The notes beneath the pieces are model-generated. The model did no database searches and had not been told where the DNA came from. It was given only the letters and a program-made list of their open reading frames with translations. A program made the translations under genes and the position numbers. Shown piece by piece: positions 1 to 10,066 of a stretch of DNA of 63,900 nucleotides (position 1 is the stretch's first letter; each line of letters begins with the position of its first letter). Origin of the DNA: Bacteroidota bacterium (GTDB lineage: Bacteria > Bacteroidota > Bacteroidia > Chitinophagales > Chitinophagaceae); NCBI GenBank assembly GCA_018268085.1, contig JAFDXE010000026.1, positions 1-63,900 of the forward strand. Direction: 5' to 3'.

Positions 1-786
1 TACTATGCCGATGCAGATAACGATGGCTTCGGCGATCCGAATGTAAGCGTAACGGATTGTACTGTTCCCCCGGGTTATGTAACCAACAATACTGATTGTG
101 ATGATACAGATAACACCGTATATCCCGGCGCACCGGAACTATGCGATGGAAAAGACAATGATTGTGATGGAACCATTGATGATGGTGCCGGAACTACGCC
201 ATACTATGCCGATGCAGATAACGATGGCTTCGGCGATCCGAATGTAAGCGTAACGGGTTGTACTGTTCCCCCGGGTTATGTAACCAACAATACTGATTGT
301 GATGATACTGACAACACCGTATATCCCGGCGCACCGGAACTATGCGATGGAAAAGACAATGATTGCAATGGAATTATTGATGATGGTGCCGGTACAACAA
401 CCTATTATCAGGATGCCGATGGAGATGGATTTGGGAATGCAGCTTCAGGTGTGCTGGCATGTACAGCGCCAATTGGATACGTTGAGAACAACAATGATTG
501 TGATGATAATGATGAGACGATCTATCCTGGTGCGCCTGAATTGTGTGATGGAAAAGACAACGATTGTAACGGAACCATCGATGATGGTGCAGGACTGATA
601 TTCTATCGGGATGCCGATAGTGATGGTTTTGGTGATCCGTTTGTTACCATCCAGGCTTGTGCAGTGCCGCAGGGGTATGTAAATAATGGTAATGATTGCA
701 ATGATGCAGACAATACCATTTACCCCGGAGCACCAGAGTTATGCGACGGAAAAGACAATGACTGTGATGGTAATATTGACGGTGGG
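1..786 (+). repeat. Tandem 201-bp coding repeats (MopE units)
   Basis: Unit starts are at bases 1, 202, 403 and 601. Units 1 and 2 differ at only about ten positions out of 201, while units 3 and 4 keep the motif spacing but have diverged in nucleotide sequence. Unit 4 is one codon shorter. The array continues past the left edge. The near identity of neighbouring units points to recent duplication or gene conversion, and makes the true copy number vulnerable to assembly collapse. Confidence 0.85.
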
Positions 787-2199
787 TTGAACACACCGGT
801 GGTAGAGGGGCCAACCAATATGTGTCCTTATGTTGGCACCAGCCAGCAGGTAGTATTCACCGTTAGTCCGTTGCCAGGTGTACTCGGTTACCAGTGGACG
901 GTTCCGCCAACCATAAACATCGTTTCGGGACAAGGAACAAATACCATTACTGTAACTATTTTAAATGGTTTTATACAGAACGCCAATAAACAGATAAGGG
1001 TTACTACTACGTCTGCCTGCGGTACAAGCCCGATCGGTATAAAATATCTGTTGGCTCAATTCCCATCCACGCCTGCTGCCATATCCGGACCAGCAGAAGC
1101 CTGTGCTTATGTTGGATCGGGAACAGCCGCTACTTATTCAATAAACAGTGTAGCAGGAGCTTCTTTATATAACTGGATAGCTTCTCCGGGGATCACCATT
1201 AATCCGCATACACCAGGTGCAGCAGATACCCTCATCACCGTATTGTTTGCACCTTCATTTACAGGAGGAACAATTACAGTTTCTGCTGCAAACAGTTGTG
1301 GTAATAGTTCAAACACTAGGCAGATCTCCATCATTAGCAGCAGTACCGCTGTTCCCGGTTTAATACAGGGTCCGGCAAATGCCTGCCTGTACATGCCTTC
1401 GGCGGCGATACCTTCCGGTACGGTTGCAACATATACCATTCGCAGTGTAAACAATGCAACATCTTACAACTGGACAATACCTGCCGGCGCATCTGCCACT
1501 CATCCTGCCGGTTTGGGTATTAATGATACAATCGTTGAAGTAAATTATACGAATGCCTTTACCGGGGGCAATATAACGGTTTCGGCTAGTGGCATTTGCG
1601 GAACCGGCGGAATAAGATCATTAACAATACAGGCTAATTTAAAACCAGGCACTATTGGAAACATTACTGCAATAGAAACACAGGCATGCCTGAGCAGGGA
1701 AATAACATACAGCATCACAACGCCTGCCAATACAAACTGGATTGAGTGGACCGTACCTTCTAATGCTGTGATCGTAAGCGGCCAGGGCACAAACAGTATT
1801 GTGGTTTCGTATCCAATTGCAAGTTCAGGGGTGGTTACGGCTACAGCTTCCAATGGTTGTGGAAGCAGCAAACCACGTAGCCTGCAGGTAAATGTTCCTG
1901 CCTGTCCGTCGGGTGGATTTGTAAAAGGATCTGTAATGATGGATACCGAATCAAATGAAACTTTACAGGTTCGGGTTTATCCAAATCCTTCGAATGATGT
2001 ATTTATCATTTTAATAAACGGTATGAGTAGAAAGCAGGTTACAATGAAAATATATGATGTGAGTGGCAGACCTTGCCTTATACAAAATCTTAACCCTTCA
2101 TCTTCCATAAGGGTAGGAAGCAATTTAAAACCCGGTGTGTACCAGGTAGAAATTGTGCAGGGTAATTCCAGGAAAATTCAACGACTGGTGAAGCTATAA
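1..2199 (+). CDS. Secreted MopE-repeat / PKD-like protein with T9SS sorting domain (5' truncated)
   Basis: The reading frame is open from base 1 and lacks its start, so the protein continues left of the window. Four units of about 66 residues come first (roughly bases 1-786), each with DADxDGFGDP and a later DCDD...PGAPELCDGKDNDC motif. This is the MopE-type putative metal-binding repeat, rich in Asp and Cys. About four PKD-like domains follow (bases 790-1910), each opening with GP...C and containing a yxWt/nW signature. The last 75 residues (VRVYPNPSND ... KPGVYQVEIVQG ... LVKL) form a type A type IX secretion C-terminal domain. The protein is therefore inferred to be exported and attached to or released from the cell surface. 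The role of the metal-binding repeats is unknown; calcium or copper binding is family-level inference. Confidence 0.85.
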   Translation, partial: YYADADNDGFGDPNVSVTDCTVPPGYVTNNTDCDDTDNTVYPGAPELCDGKDNDCDGTIDDGAGTTPYYADADNDGFGDPNVSVTGCTVPPGYVTNNTDCDDTDNTVYPGAPELCDGKDNDCNGIIDDGAGTTTYYQDADGDGFGNAASGVLACTAPIGYVENNNDCDDNDETIYPGAPELCDGKDNDCNGTIDDGAGLIFYRDADSDGFGDPFVTIQACAVPQGYVNNGNDCNDADNTIYPGAPELCDGKDNDCDGNIDGGLNTPVVEGPTNMCPYVGTSQQVVFTVSPLPGVLGYQWTVPPTINIVSGQGTNTITVTILNGFIQNANKQIRVTTTSACGTSPIGIKYLLAQFPSTPAAISGPAEACAYVGSGTAATYSINSVAGASLYNWIASPGITINPHTPGAADTLITVLFAPSFTGGTITVSAANSCGNSSNTRQISIISSSTAVPGLIQGPANACLYMPSAAIPSGTVATYTIRSVNNATSYNWTIPAGASATHPAGLGINDTIVEVNYTNAFTGGNITVSASGICGTGGIRSLTIQANLKPGTIGNITAIETQACLSREITYSITTPANTNWIEWTVPSNAVIVSGQGTNSIVVSYPIASSGVVTATASNGCGSSKPRSLQVNVPACPSGGFVKGSVMMDTESNETLQVRVYPNPSNDVFIILINGMSRKQVTMKIYDVSGRPCLIQNLNPSSSIRVGSNLKPGVYQVEIVQGNSRKIQRLVKL

Positions 2200-2224
2200 C
2201 CTATAGTGGGATTCCAGCTATGAT

Positions 2225-2256
2225 AAGGGCTGTCTTTTTTCAAAGGCAGCCTTTTT
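2225..2256 (+). terminator. Rho-independent terminator
   Basis: An 8-bp stem (AAGGGCTG with CAGCCTTT, one G-U pair) is followed by a run of T, 26 bases after the stop of the MopE-repeat gene and just before the convergent paaE-like gene. Confidence 0.6.
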
Positions 2257-2258
2257 AT

Positions 2259-3338
2259 TTATTTAACGTCGAAGTCTACTTTTATTTTTTCTGATATTGG
2301 GTGCGATTGGCAGGTGAGAATAAATCGTTGTTCGATCTCTTCGGGTTCTAAAGCATAGTTAACGTCCATGTTCACTTCACCTTCAACAAGCTTTGCCCTG
2401 CAGGTTGCACACACACCTCCCTTACAGGCATACGGCAGGTCTGCACCATGTGCAAGTGCCGCATCTAAAATACTTTGCCCGCTATAGGGAAGGTCAAAGG
2501 CAAAGGACCTACCGTCTAACTTAATGGTAACATTACTTGTTGGCCCCGTTGCTGTTTCAGTAGTAACAACGCTTTTTTTATTGCCATAAGCCTGGCCGGG
2601 TGTTGTAAACAATTCAAAATGGATATGTTTGGGATCGATGCCTTTGTTTTCTAAAAATTTTTTAGAAGAGAAAATGAGCGCTTCCGGTCCGCAGATATAA
2701 ATATCATCAAATGAACTGAATGAAAAAGCCCTATCCATTGCCGTTAGTTTTGCTTCATCAATTCTTCCGTAGAAAAGTTCGGCATCGGTTTTTTCCCTGC
2801 TTAGCACATTGATGAAATTAAAACGGCGGATGTACTTATTTTTTATAGCTTCCAGTTCTTCAAAGAAGATAATGGAACCCCGGTTTTTATTTCCATAAAT
2901 CAAAGTAAAATTACTGGCAGGTTGTGTTTCCAGTGTATGTTTAATGATGGAAATAACAGGTGTGATTCCGCTACCTGCGGCAATTGCCAGGTAATTACCA
3001 GCTTTATTTTTTGAAATTTTAGAATTGAATTTCCCGGTAGGCGGTAAAACCTCCAGCACATCGCCCGGTTGTAAATTGCTGTTTGCAAATTCAGAAAAAA
3101 GTCCGCCTTCCACTTTTTTAATGGCAACACGCAGTTTTTTTTCGTGCGGGGCAGAACAAATAGAATACGATCTCCTGATTTCTTCACCGCCTATGTTTTT
3201 TTTGATGGTTATGTTTTGCCCTTCTTTGAATTGAAATTCACCGGAAAGGGTTTCGGGTATATCGAAACAAACCGATACACATTCAGGTGTTTCTCTTTTT
3301 ACTTCTTTTACTTTTAATGAATGAAAATGTACTGCCAT
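2259..3338 (-). CDS. paaE: PaaE-type ferredoxin reductase (phenylacetyl-CoA epoxidase reductase component)
   Basis: This 359-residue iron-sulfur flavoenzyme passes electrons from NAD(P)H through FAD and a 2Fe-2S cluster to an oxygenase. An FAD-binding region is seen with RRSYSICS near residue 58, an NAD-binding region with AGSGITP near 120, and a C-terminal plant-type ferredoxin domain with Cys305, Cys310, Cys313 and Cys343 (C-x4-C-x2-C-x29-C). This domain order matches PaaE of the phenylacetate pathway. The other subunits (PaaABCD) are not in the window, so a different oxygenase partner is possible. The gene starts one base after the stop of the TetR gene, so the two form an operon. Confidence 0.8.
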   Translation of the reverse strand: MAVHFHSLKVKEVKRETPECVSVCFDIPETLSGEFQFKEGQNITIKKNIGGEEIRRSYSICSAPHEKKLRVAIKKVEGGLFSEFANSNLQPGDVLEVLPPTGKFNSKISKNKAGNYLAIAAGSGITPVISIIKHTLETQPASNFTLIYGNKNRGSIIFFEELEAIKNKYIRRFNFINVLSREKTDAELFYGRIDEAKLTAMDRAFSFSSFDDIYICGPEALIFSSKKFLENKGIDPKHIHFELFTTPGQAYGNKKSVVTTETATGPTSNVTIKLDGRSFAFDLPYSGQSILDAALAHGADLPYACKGGVCATCRAKLVEGEVNMDVNYALEPEEIEQRFILTCQSHPISEKIKVDFDVK

Positions 3339-3339
3339 T

Positions 3340-3930
3340 TTATTTTATTAATCCTTTTATTAAATGATTTACCATATCGTTTTCAAGTTTGGTTGCGTCC
3401 AGGTTTTTCTTATGACGCTGCCAGAATTCTAATCCCCGAACAGCAGAAAGCAACGTAAGTACAACAACGTATGGATCAAGTTTTTTTAATTCATTTTTTT
3501 TAATACCGTCCTGAACAATTCCAACCAATGCATTTTCATAATTTTTCCGTTGACTGAGGAAATTGGTAAGAAAAGGTTCCTGTAATTGTTTCCATTCATG
3601 ATTGGCCACAAATACTTCATCGTACGATCGCAGCATCATTTGGATATGAAAACGTATCAGGCTTTCCAGTTTTGAAATATTGGAAGCTGTTGTACCGGCT
3701 ACCTTTTCCAGTTGTATGGTAAATGCGTTGGCAATGGTAAAACAAATTGTTTGAAGTAATTCGTTTTTAGAACCAATATGATTGTACAAACTGGCTGCTT
3801 CCACACCAATGTTATCGGCCAGTTCTCTCATAGAGGTGGATGCAAATCCTTTTTTTCTGAAAAGTGCTGCAGCTTTTTTTGTAATGGTATCTTTTTTAGA
3901 GCCGGTACCCACCGCTTTTATCCTGGCCAT
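3340..3930 (-). CDS. TetR/AcrR family transcriptional regulator
   Basis: A 196-residue protein. Its N-terminal helix-turn-helix (ITKKAAALFRKKGFASTSMRELADNIGVEAASLYNHIGSK, split here for length as residues 16-55) is the typical TetR DNA-binding domain, and the rest is a helical ligand-binding and dimerisation domain. It is transcribed together with the paaE-like gene immediately downstream. In many bacteria a TetR protein of this kind represses phenylacetate or fatty-acid catabolic genes and responds to a CoA thioester; that ligand class is inference here. A palindrome overlaps its own probable promoter, so autoregulation is likely. Confidence 0.85.
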   Translation of the reverse strand: MARIKAVGTGSKKDTITKKAAALFRKKGFASTSMRELADNIGVEAASLYNHIGSKNELLQTICFTIANAFTIQLEKVAGTTASNISKLESLIRFHIQMMLRSYDEVFVANHEWKQLQEPFLTNFLSQRKNYENALVGIVQDGIKKNELKKLDPYVVVLTLLSAVRGLEFWQRHKKNLDATKLENDMVNHLIKGLIK

Positions 3931-3943
3931 ATTCAGCTTTGTA

Positions 3944-3965
3944 CAAAACTAACACTTATTAGTTT
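3944..3965 (-). promoter_or_regulatory. Probable tetR promoter -7 box overlapping a TetR-type operator
   Basis: On the minus strand, TAGTTTTG (3951-3944) fits the Bacteroidota -7 consensus TAnnTTTG, 13 bases from the tetR start. It overlaps a palindrome with 7-bp arms, AAACTAA (3946-3952) and TTAGTTT (3959-3965), separated by 6 bases. A palindrome on the promoter of a tetR gene is the usual arrangement for autorepression. No convincing -33 TTTG was seen. Confidence 0.45.
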
Positions 3966-4247
3966 TTTTGGTAGATATTCAGCAAAATTCACCGGCTCTT
4001 TGACGGATTCCAACATAAGCAAACGGAGATTGAAATAAATTTAAGGGCCTGATTTACCTTAGTTGAAAGCAATTATGTATGCTTTACGATGCCCAAAAAA
4101 ATGTTGAGCAGACAACGCCACGGAAGCACAATTTTTTTTACATATTTCAAAAAAAAATTATGATAATTCAGGAAAAGTATTAATTTTACGTCCTATCCCC
4201 AAAGAAAGTCCTCTCCAATACTATCTTATTTAAAGCTCACTGATGAA

Positions 4248-4278
4248 TTGCATATTTTAAAATGCAACTTTACGTTTG
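4248..4278 (+). promoter_or_regulatory. Candidate promoter with internal inverted repeat
   Basis: TTG (4248-4250), a 20-nt spacer and TACGTTTG (4271-4278) match the Bacteroidota promoter consensus. Between them the arms TTGCAT (4248-4253) and ATGCAA (4262-4267) form an inverted repeat that overlaps the -33 element and could be an operator. Transcription would begin near 4284, about 195 bases before the kinase gene. Confidence 0.45.
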
Positions 4279-4283
4279 TGTAC

Positions 4284-4400
4284 ACAATTATCAAAGAACA
4301 ATCATTTATTGAGAATATAATTTAAAACCCACCTCAAAATTTTTCTTGTGGTTTCAGAGGTAAGCAAGGCCGGTGATTTTTATCACTGGCCACATTTTTT
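4284..4400 (+). ncRNA. Candidate small RNA or attenuated leader upstream of the LytS-like kinase
   Basis: A promoter-like element ending at 4278 and a terminator-like hairpin ending at 4400 would bound a transcript of about 115 nt. It contains no ORF with coding character. Alternatively it is the 5' leader of the kinase operon, with conditional termination. Both readings rest on motif spacing only. Confidence 0.3.
4368..4400 (+). terminator. Terminator-like hairpin before the kinase gene
   Basis: A 10-bp stem (GGCCGGTGAT with ATCACTGGCC, one G-U pair) closes a TTTT loop. Six T residues follow at 4395-4400. It lies 78 bases upstream of the kinase start. Confidence 0.5.
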
Positions 4401-4478
4401 AACGGGTATTTGTCTATTAAATTTCAATTATCACCGATATATATATATAAATGCCATACGGATTAACTTTCTTTGAGT

Positions 4479-5597
4479 ATGAACAGGATCCGGGGCTATT
4501 TTATAGCCATGCATTGCCTCTGCTGGTTGATTTTTTTTAGTATACCTGCACTATTTGTGGCAGGGCAATCAGATAGTACCAACCTGTTGACCCTTTTCAG
4601 CAATTCAGCCTGGTTATTTTTCCTCGTATTTGTGGTAATATTCTATTTTCATACGTACCTTTTTTTTCCACGCTTATACTTCCGGAAAAAATACCTGCTA
4701 TATTTCATAGCATTATTCGCTATGGCAGCTTCTGTTATTATTACAAGCCCTTACGACAGGGTTGCAAGGATATCTCACCGTAACCATGAGGAGATGGAGC
4801 GTAAATTTTTCGAAAAGGCATTGCAGCAACCTGCTTTCAATTCGGATGCGCAGATAACTAAACTTCTCCCTGAGTTTAGAACGGGCTTACATAAACACAA
4901 GCGATTAAGGTTTGATATTATCAGTGCTGTTTTATTTTTTCTCATCATTGCTGTTAGTATTGCGCTGGTAGTAATAAAAAGATGGCAGGAAGACAAGGAA
5001 CGTGCAGCAAAAGCAGAGGCGGAAAAAACTAAAGCAGAACTAACGGCCCTAAAAGCGCAGATCAATCCACATTTTCTTTTCAATACACTGAATAATATTT
5101 ATTCGCAGGCTGTAATGCATGACGAAAGCACTGCCGAAAGCATCATGAAGCTATCAAACATCATGCGGTATATTACGGATGATGCCAATAATGATTTCGT
5201 GTCTCTGAAGAGTGAAAGTAATTTCATCAGCAACTATATTGAACTGCAAAGAATGCGTTTAGGCTCCAGGGTTATGCTTGATTTTGCTATTAACGGTAAA
5301 CTGGAAAACAAAGTTATTGCGCCGCTGATCCTTATCACTTTTATTGAAAATGTATTTAAATACGGGATCAGTAACAAAGAACCCGGAACAATTACAATAG
5401 AACTGAGAGCTTACGACGACAGTATTGCATTTTTTACACGCAATAAATTATATCCTTACAAAAATAACCTGGAAAGTACCGGTATCGGCATAACCAATAC
5501 AAGGAAAAGACTTAATCTTCTCTATCCCGGTAAACATACGTTAACCATTAAAGAAGATGATGGTTATTATTCCGAACACTTAATTTTACAATCCTAA
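4479..5597 (+). CDS. LytS-family sensor histidine kinase
   Basis: A 372-residue inner-membrane kinase. Four hydrophobic segments fill the first 160 residues, with an extended loop between segments 3 and 4. A short coiled coil (KERAAKAEAEKTKAELTALK) follows. The His_kinase domain contains the phosphoacceptor motif QINPHFLFNTLNN with His198, and an ATPase-like end with ENVFKYGI and GIGITNTRKRL. This is the YpdA/LytS type without a conventional HisKA domain. The ATG at 4479 is preferred to a TTG two codons earlier. It sits 12 bases before a LytTR regulator, its evident partner. The signal it senses cannot be read from the sequence. Confidence 0.88.
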   Translation: MNRIRGYFIAMHCLCWLIFFSIPALFVAGQSDSTNLLTLFSNSAWLFFLVFVVIFYFHTYLFFPRLYFRKKYLLYFIALFAMAASVIITSPYDRVARISHRNHEEMERKFFEKALQQPAFNSDAQITKLLPEFRTGLHKHKRLRFDIISAVLFFLIIAVSIALVVIKRWQEDKERAAKAEAEKTKAELTALKAQINPHFLFNTLNNIYSQAVMHDESTAESIMKLSNIMRYITDDANNDFVSLKSESNFISNYIELQRMRLGSRVMLDFAINGKLENKVIAPLILITFIENVFKYGISNKEPGTITIELRAYDDSIAFFTRNKLYPYKNNLESTGIGITNTRKRLNLLYPGKHTLTIKEDDGYYSEHLILQS

Positions 5598-5609
5598 ATC
5601 CAGTTTTCT

Positions 5610-6323
5610 ATGCCAGATTCTACCATTAAATGCGTTGCAATAGATGATGAGCCGCTTGCTTTAAGATTAATAGAAGATTATATCAAACGAACACCAGGCC
5701 TTGAATTGTTACAAAAATTTGAAGATGCTATTGCAGGCCAGGAATTTCTCCGTAATAACAGTGTTGATATTTTATTCCTCGATATCAACATGCCCGATAT
5801 AACCGGGATTGATGTTGCCCGCTCACTTGATCCGAAAACGTTTATCATTTTTACCACTGCCTATAAAAAATTTGCTTTTGACGGATTTGAACTGGGGGCA
5901 GTTGACTACCTGTTGAAACCAATTGAATTCGGAAGGTTTGAGAAAGCTGTACAAAAGGCGATTGCATTGCATCAGCAAAAAACTGTACTAAAGCAACCTG
6001 AAAACGATTTTTTATTTGTGAGGGCAGAATACCGTATGTTGAAAATTGATGTTGATACTATTGAATGTATTGAAGGGCTTGAAGATTACATCAAAATTCA
6101 CATCATCAATTCCAAACCGATATTAACCCTAATGACGATGAAGGCTGTTCTTGAAAAATTGCCCCCGTCAAAATTCAGGCGTATCCACAGGAGTTATATT
6201 ATTGCTACAGGAAGGGTTGTTTCAATACTCAATAAAAAAGTAACACTTGCTTCTTCAAAGGAAATTCCGGTAAGTGATTCCTACATTGATTTTATCTCTG
6301 AATGGACCCAAAAAACAAGGTAA
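5610..6323 (+). CDS. LytTR-family response regulator
   Basis: A 237-residue cytoplasmic regulator. The receiver domain (residues 1-120) has the acidic pair DDE near residue 11, the phosphoacceptor Asp58 in LFLDINMPD, and the conserved Lys in YLLKPI. The C-terminal LytTR DNA-binding domain (about residues 135-237) contains IECIEGLEDYIKIH and FRRIHRSYIIA. It is co-transcribed with the preceding kinase (12-base gap), which should phosphorylate it. Its targets are unknown; autoregulation of the kinase promoter is possible. Confidence 0.9.
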   Translation: MPDSTIKCVAIDDEPLALRLIEDYIKRTPGLELLQKFEDAIAGQEFLRNNSVDILFLDINMPDITGIDVARSLDPKTFIIFTTAYKKFAFDGFELGAVDYLLKPIEFGRFEKAVQKAIALHQQKTVLKQPENDFLFVRAEYRMLKIDVDTIECIEGLEDYIKIHIINSKPILTLMTMKAVLEKLPPSKFRRIHRSYIIATGRVVSILNKKVTLASSKEIPVSDSYIDFISEWTQKTR

Positions 6324-6476
6324 ACTGATCGGTACATTGTATTAATCCGGCGGTATTTTTTCATTGCGAAATGATGCTAAGCTATATTTATTCAACATTT
6401 AGTTGTGTTAACCGGGTAGTGATAAACATCCACAAACAATTTTTACTTCGTTATAGCGTCCCGCTTTAAAATCCTT

Positions 6477-6510
6477 ATCAGAGGTTGGAATTTCCAGCCT
6501 CTGATTTTTT
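6477..6510 (+). terminator. Rho-independent terminator of the two-component operon
   Basis: A 12-bp stem (6477-6488 with 6494-6505, one G-U pair) closes a 5-base loop and runs into six T residues. It follows the LytTR gene by about 150 bases and stands just before the convergent DUF2461 gene. Confidence 0.8.
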
Positions 6511-6520
6511 ATACAACTGC

Positions 6521-7183
6521 TCAATCAACAGCAGTGTTTAAAAAGCTGATGAGTGGTTTTGCAGATTGAAATACAGCAGCAACTTTTTTTACAAAATTTT
6601 TTTCAGTGATGTCTTTATCACTTATCACATGCATTACTACAAAACATTTAAGTTTCAGAAATTCCAAAGCCGGGTTATCCTCCGTATATCCTTTAGGCGG
6701 CCGGGATAAGATTTCTGATGTATCAAGCCCCTTCTCAAAATTTTTCCTGAATGCAGCCTGTTTCAATATTTTATTCCAGTCATTTAAATTGTAATCTATC
6801 TCCTGCCTTATTTTAGCAAGCACTGCAGGTTCGGGCATCCAAATGCCTGCGGCTGCAAAGCTTTTTCCGGGCTCAATATGCAGGTAATAACCGGCGCCTA
6901 AACCTTTCTTACCATCTTTATTAAAATAGGCGGCCATATTATGCTTATAAGGTTTCTTGTCTTTGCTGAACCTAACGTCTCTGTTTATACGAAAAACGCA
7001 GTTCCTGGCTTCAAGGCCGGCAATGGTACTGTCAAATGAAGCAATGGCCGGTATTAATTTATCAACCATAGAGAGGAAATCCGATTTCGCATTTTCATAC
7101 GCAGGGCGGTTCTTATCAAACCAGGGTTTGTTGTTGTTTTTTTGGAGCTGACTTAAAAATTTTAGTGTTGATGCCTGTACCAT
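6521..7183 (-). CDS. DUF2461 family protein
   Basis: A 220-residue cytoplasmic protein of the DUF2461/TIGR02453 family, which has no established function. Family hallmarks are NNNKPWFDKNRPAYENAK near the N terminus, then FRINRDVRFSKDKKPYKHNMAAYF and GAGYYLHIEPGKSFAAAGIW. The frame is open 66 bases further upstream, but those codons look non-coding and overlap the terminator of the preceding gene. The ATG at 7183 is therefore chosen. Confidence 0.85.
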   Translation of the reverse strand: MVQASTLKFLSQLQKNNNKPWFDKNRPAYENAKSDFLSMVDKLIPAIASFDSTIAGLEARNCVFRINRDVRFSKDKKPYKHNMAAYFNKDGKKGLGAGYYLHIEPGKSFAAAGIWMPEPAVLAKIRQEIDYNLNDWNKILKQAAFRKNFEKGLDTSEILSRPPKGYTEDNPALEFLKLKCFVVMHVISDKDITEKNFVKKVAAVFQSAKPLISFLNTAVD

Positions 7184-7212
7184 ATCCGTTATTTTGAACA
7201 ACGAATGTACAA

Positions 7213-7240
7213 TAAAAAAGAACCGGTGATTAGCCGGTTC
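7213..7240 (-). terminator. Rho-independent terminator of the NUMOD4 gene
   Basis: On the minus strand GAACCGG pairs with CCGGTTC around a 7-base loop and is followed by a T-rich run (complement of 7213-7219). It stands 25 bases after the NUMOD4 gene stop. Confidence 0.7.
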
Positions 7241-7264
7241 CTTTATCATGATTCGATTGAGTTG

Positions 7265-7828
7265 TTATTTAATTCTGCCCCAGTTTTCCCCGCTTTTTAT
7301 ACGATACAAAGTCATTTCACTCACACCGTATTTTTCTGCCATTTGCTTGTAGGTTAATTTTCTTTTTGGATTTTTGATAAGATCCTTAATGGTTTTAACC
7401 TGGGTTGCAGAGAGCTTTAAACCACTGGTGCGGTTCGCTTGTCTTTTTTTATAAGCGATCTTTTGCGGACTTTCCTGTTGGTGATCTGCTACTTCTTCCA
7501 ATGTTGCCCAACGCAGATTTTTTGCAACGTTATCTGTTTTCTTATGATTGCTGTGAATTACGTATTTGTATTTTGGAGATTTCTTTTTGCAAAATAATTT
7601 CGCAACTTCCCTGTGTATGTAGATGGTTCCGTTTCCGTCTTCTACATGTAAGTTTAATGTACGGTAGCCCGATGTGAGAGAGCCGTTCAACAATTTACCG
7701 TCTTTATCTACTCCTTCAGAATAGCTGGCAGCACGGCCCATGTTGGAAACTGCATATTTTTTTCTCAATTGCTTGTGCCCGGAGAATTGCATTTGCTTCC
7801 AAATTTCTCCCGGAATTTTCTTAATCAT
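7265..7828 (-). CDS. NUMOD4 / HNH-like protein with C-terminal helix-turn-helix
   Basis: A 187-residue protein. The N terminus (GEIWKQM ... YAVSNMGRAAS ... LNGSLTSGYRTLNLHV) is a NUMOD4-type DNA-binding motif seen in HNH homing endonucleases. The middle has HREVAKLFC and IHSNHKKTDNVAKNLRW, which matches the HNH signature (H-N-x3-DN-x3-NLRW). The C terminus (LSATQVKTIKDLI ... TYKQMAEKYGVSEMTLYRI) is a helix-turn-helix. The first position of the usual H-H pair is not clear, so catalysis is uncertain. It stands alone and interrupts no gene, so it may be a domesticated nuclease or a DNA-binding regulator. A palindrome lies just upstream of it. Confidence 0.75.
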   Translation of the reverse strand: MIKKIPGEIWKQMQFSGHKQLRKKYAVSNMGRAASYSEGVDKDGKLLNGSLTSGYRTLNLHVEDGNGTIYIHREVAKLFCKKKSPKYKYVIHSNHKKTDNVAKNLRWATLEEVADHQQESPQKIAYKKRQANRTSGLKLSATQVKTIKDLIKNPKRKLTYKQMAEKYGVSEMTLYRIKSGENWGRIK

Positions 7829-7850
7829 GTTTATATGATTTACAGGTGGG

Positions 7851-7872
7851 GTTCAGTATTTAAATACTAAAC
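7851..7872. promoter_or_regulatory. Palindrome upstream of the NUMOD4 gene
   Basis: A perfect 14-bp palindrome, AGTATTTAAATACT, is extended on both sides to 22 bp with one mismatched pair. It lies 22 bases upstream of the NUMOD4 protein start, whose product ends in a helix-turn-helix. It is a plausible autoregulatory operator, but AT-rich palindromes can arise by chance. Confidence 0.35.
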
Positions 7873-7930
7873 AATAGTTTTGATTTAACTGATCGGTGAA
7901 TAAATATAATAAATATAAATATAAAAATCA

Positions 7931-10021
<2,091 letters not shown>

Positions 10022-10066
10022 TTATAATGTTTACAACACGTATTTTTGAAAACTAAATGTACAATA

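Larger units (their letters stand above)
3931..4478. other. Long AT-rich intergenic region
   Basis: About 550 bases without a convincing protein gene separate tetR from the LytS-like kinase. The left edge holds the tetR operator. Bases 3970-4240 show nothing I can name. A promoter candidate at 4248-4278, an inverted repeat inside it, and a terminator-like hairpin at 4368-4400 are listed separately. An (AT)n run lies at about 4437-4450, close to the kinase start. Confidence 0.6.
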
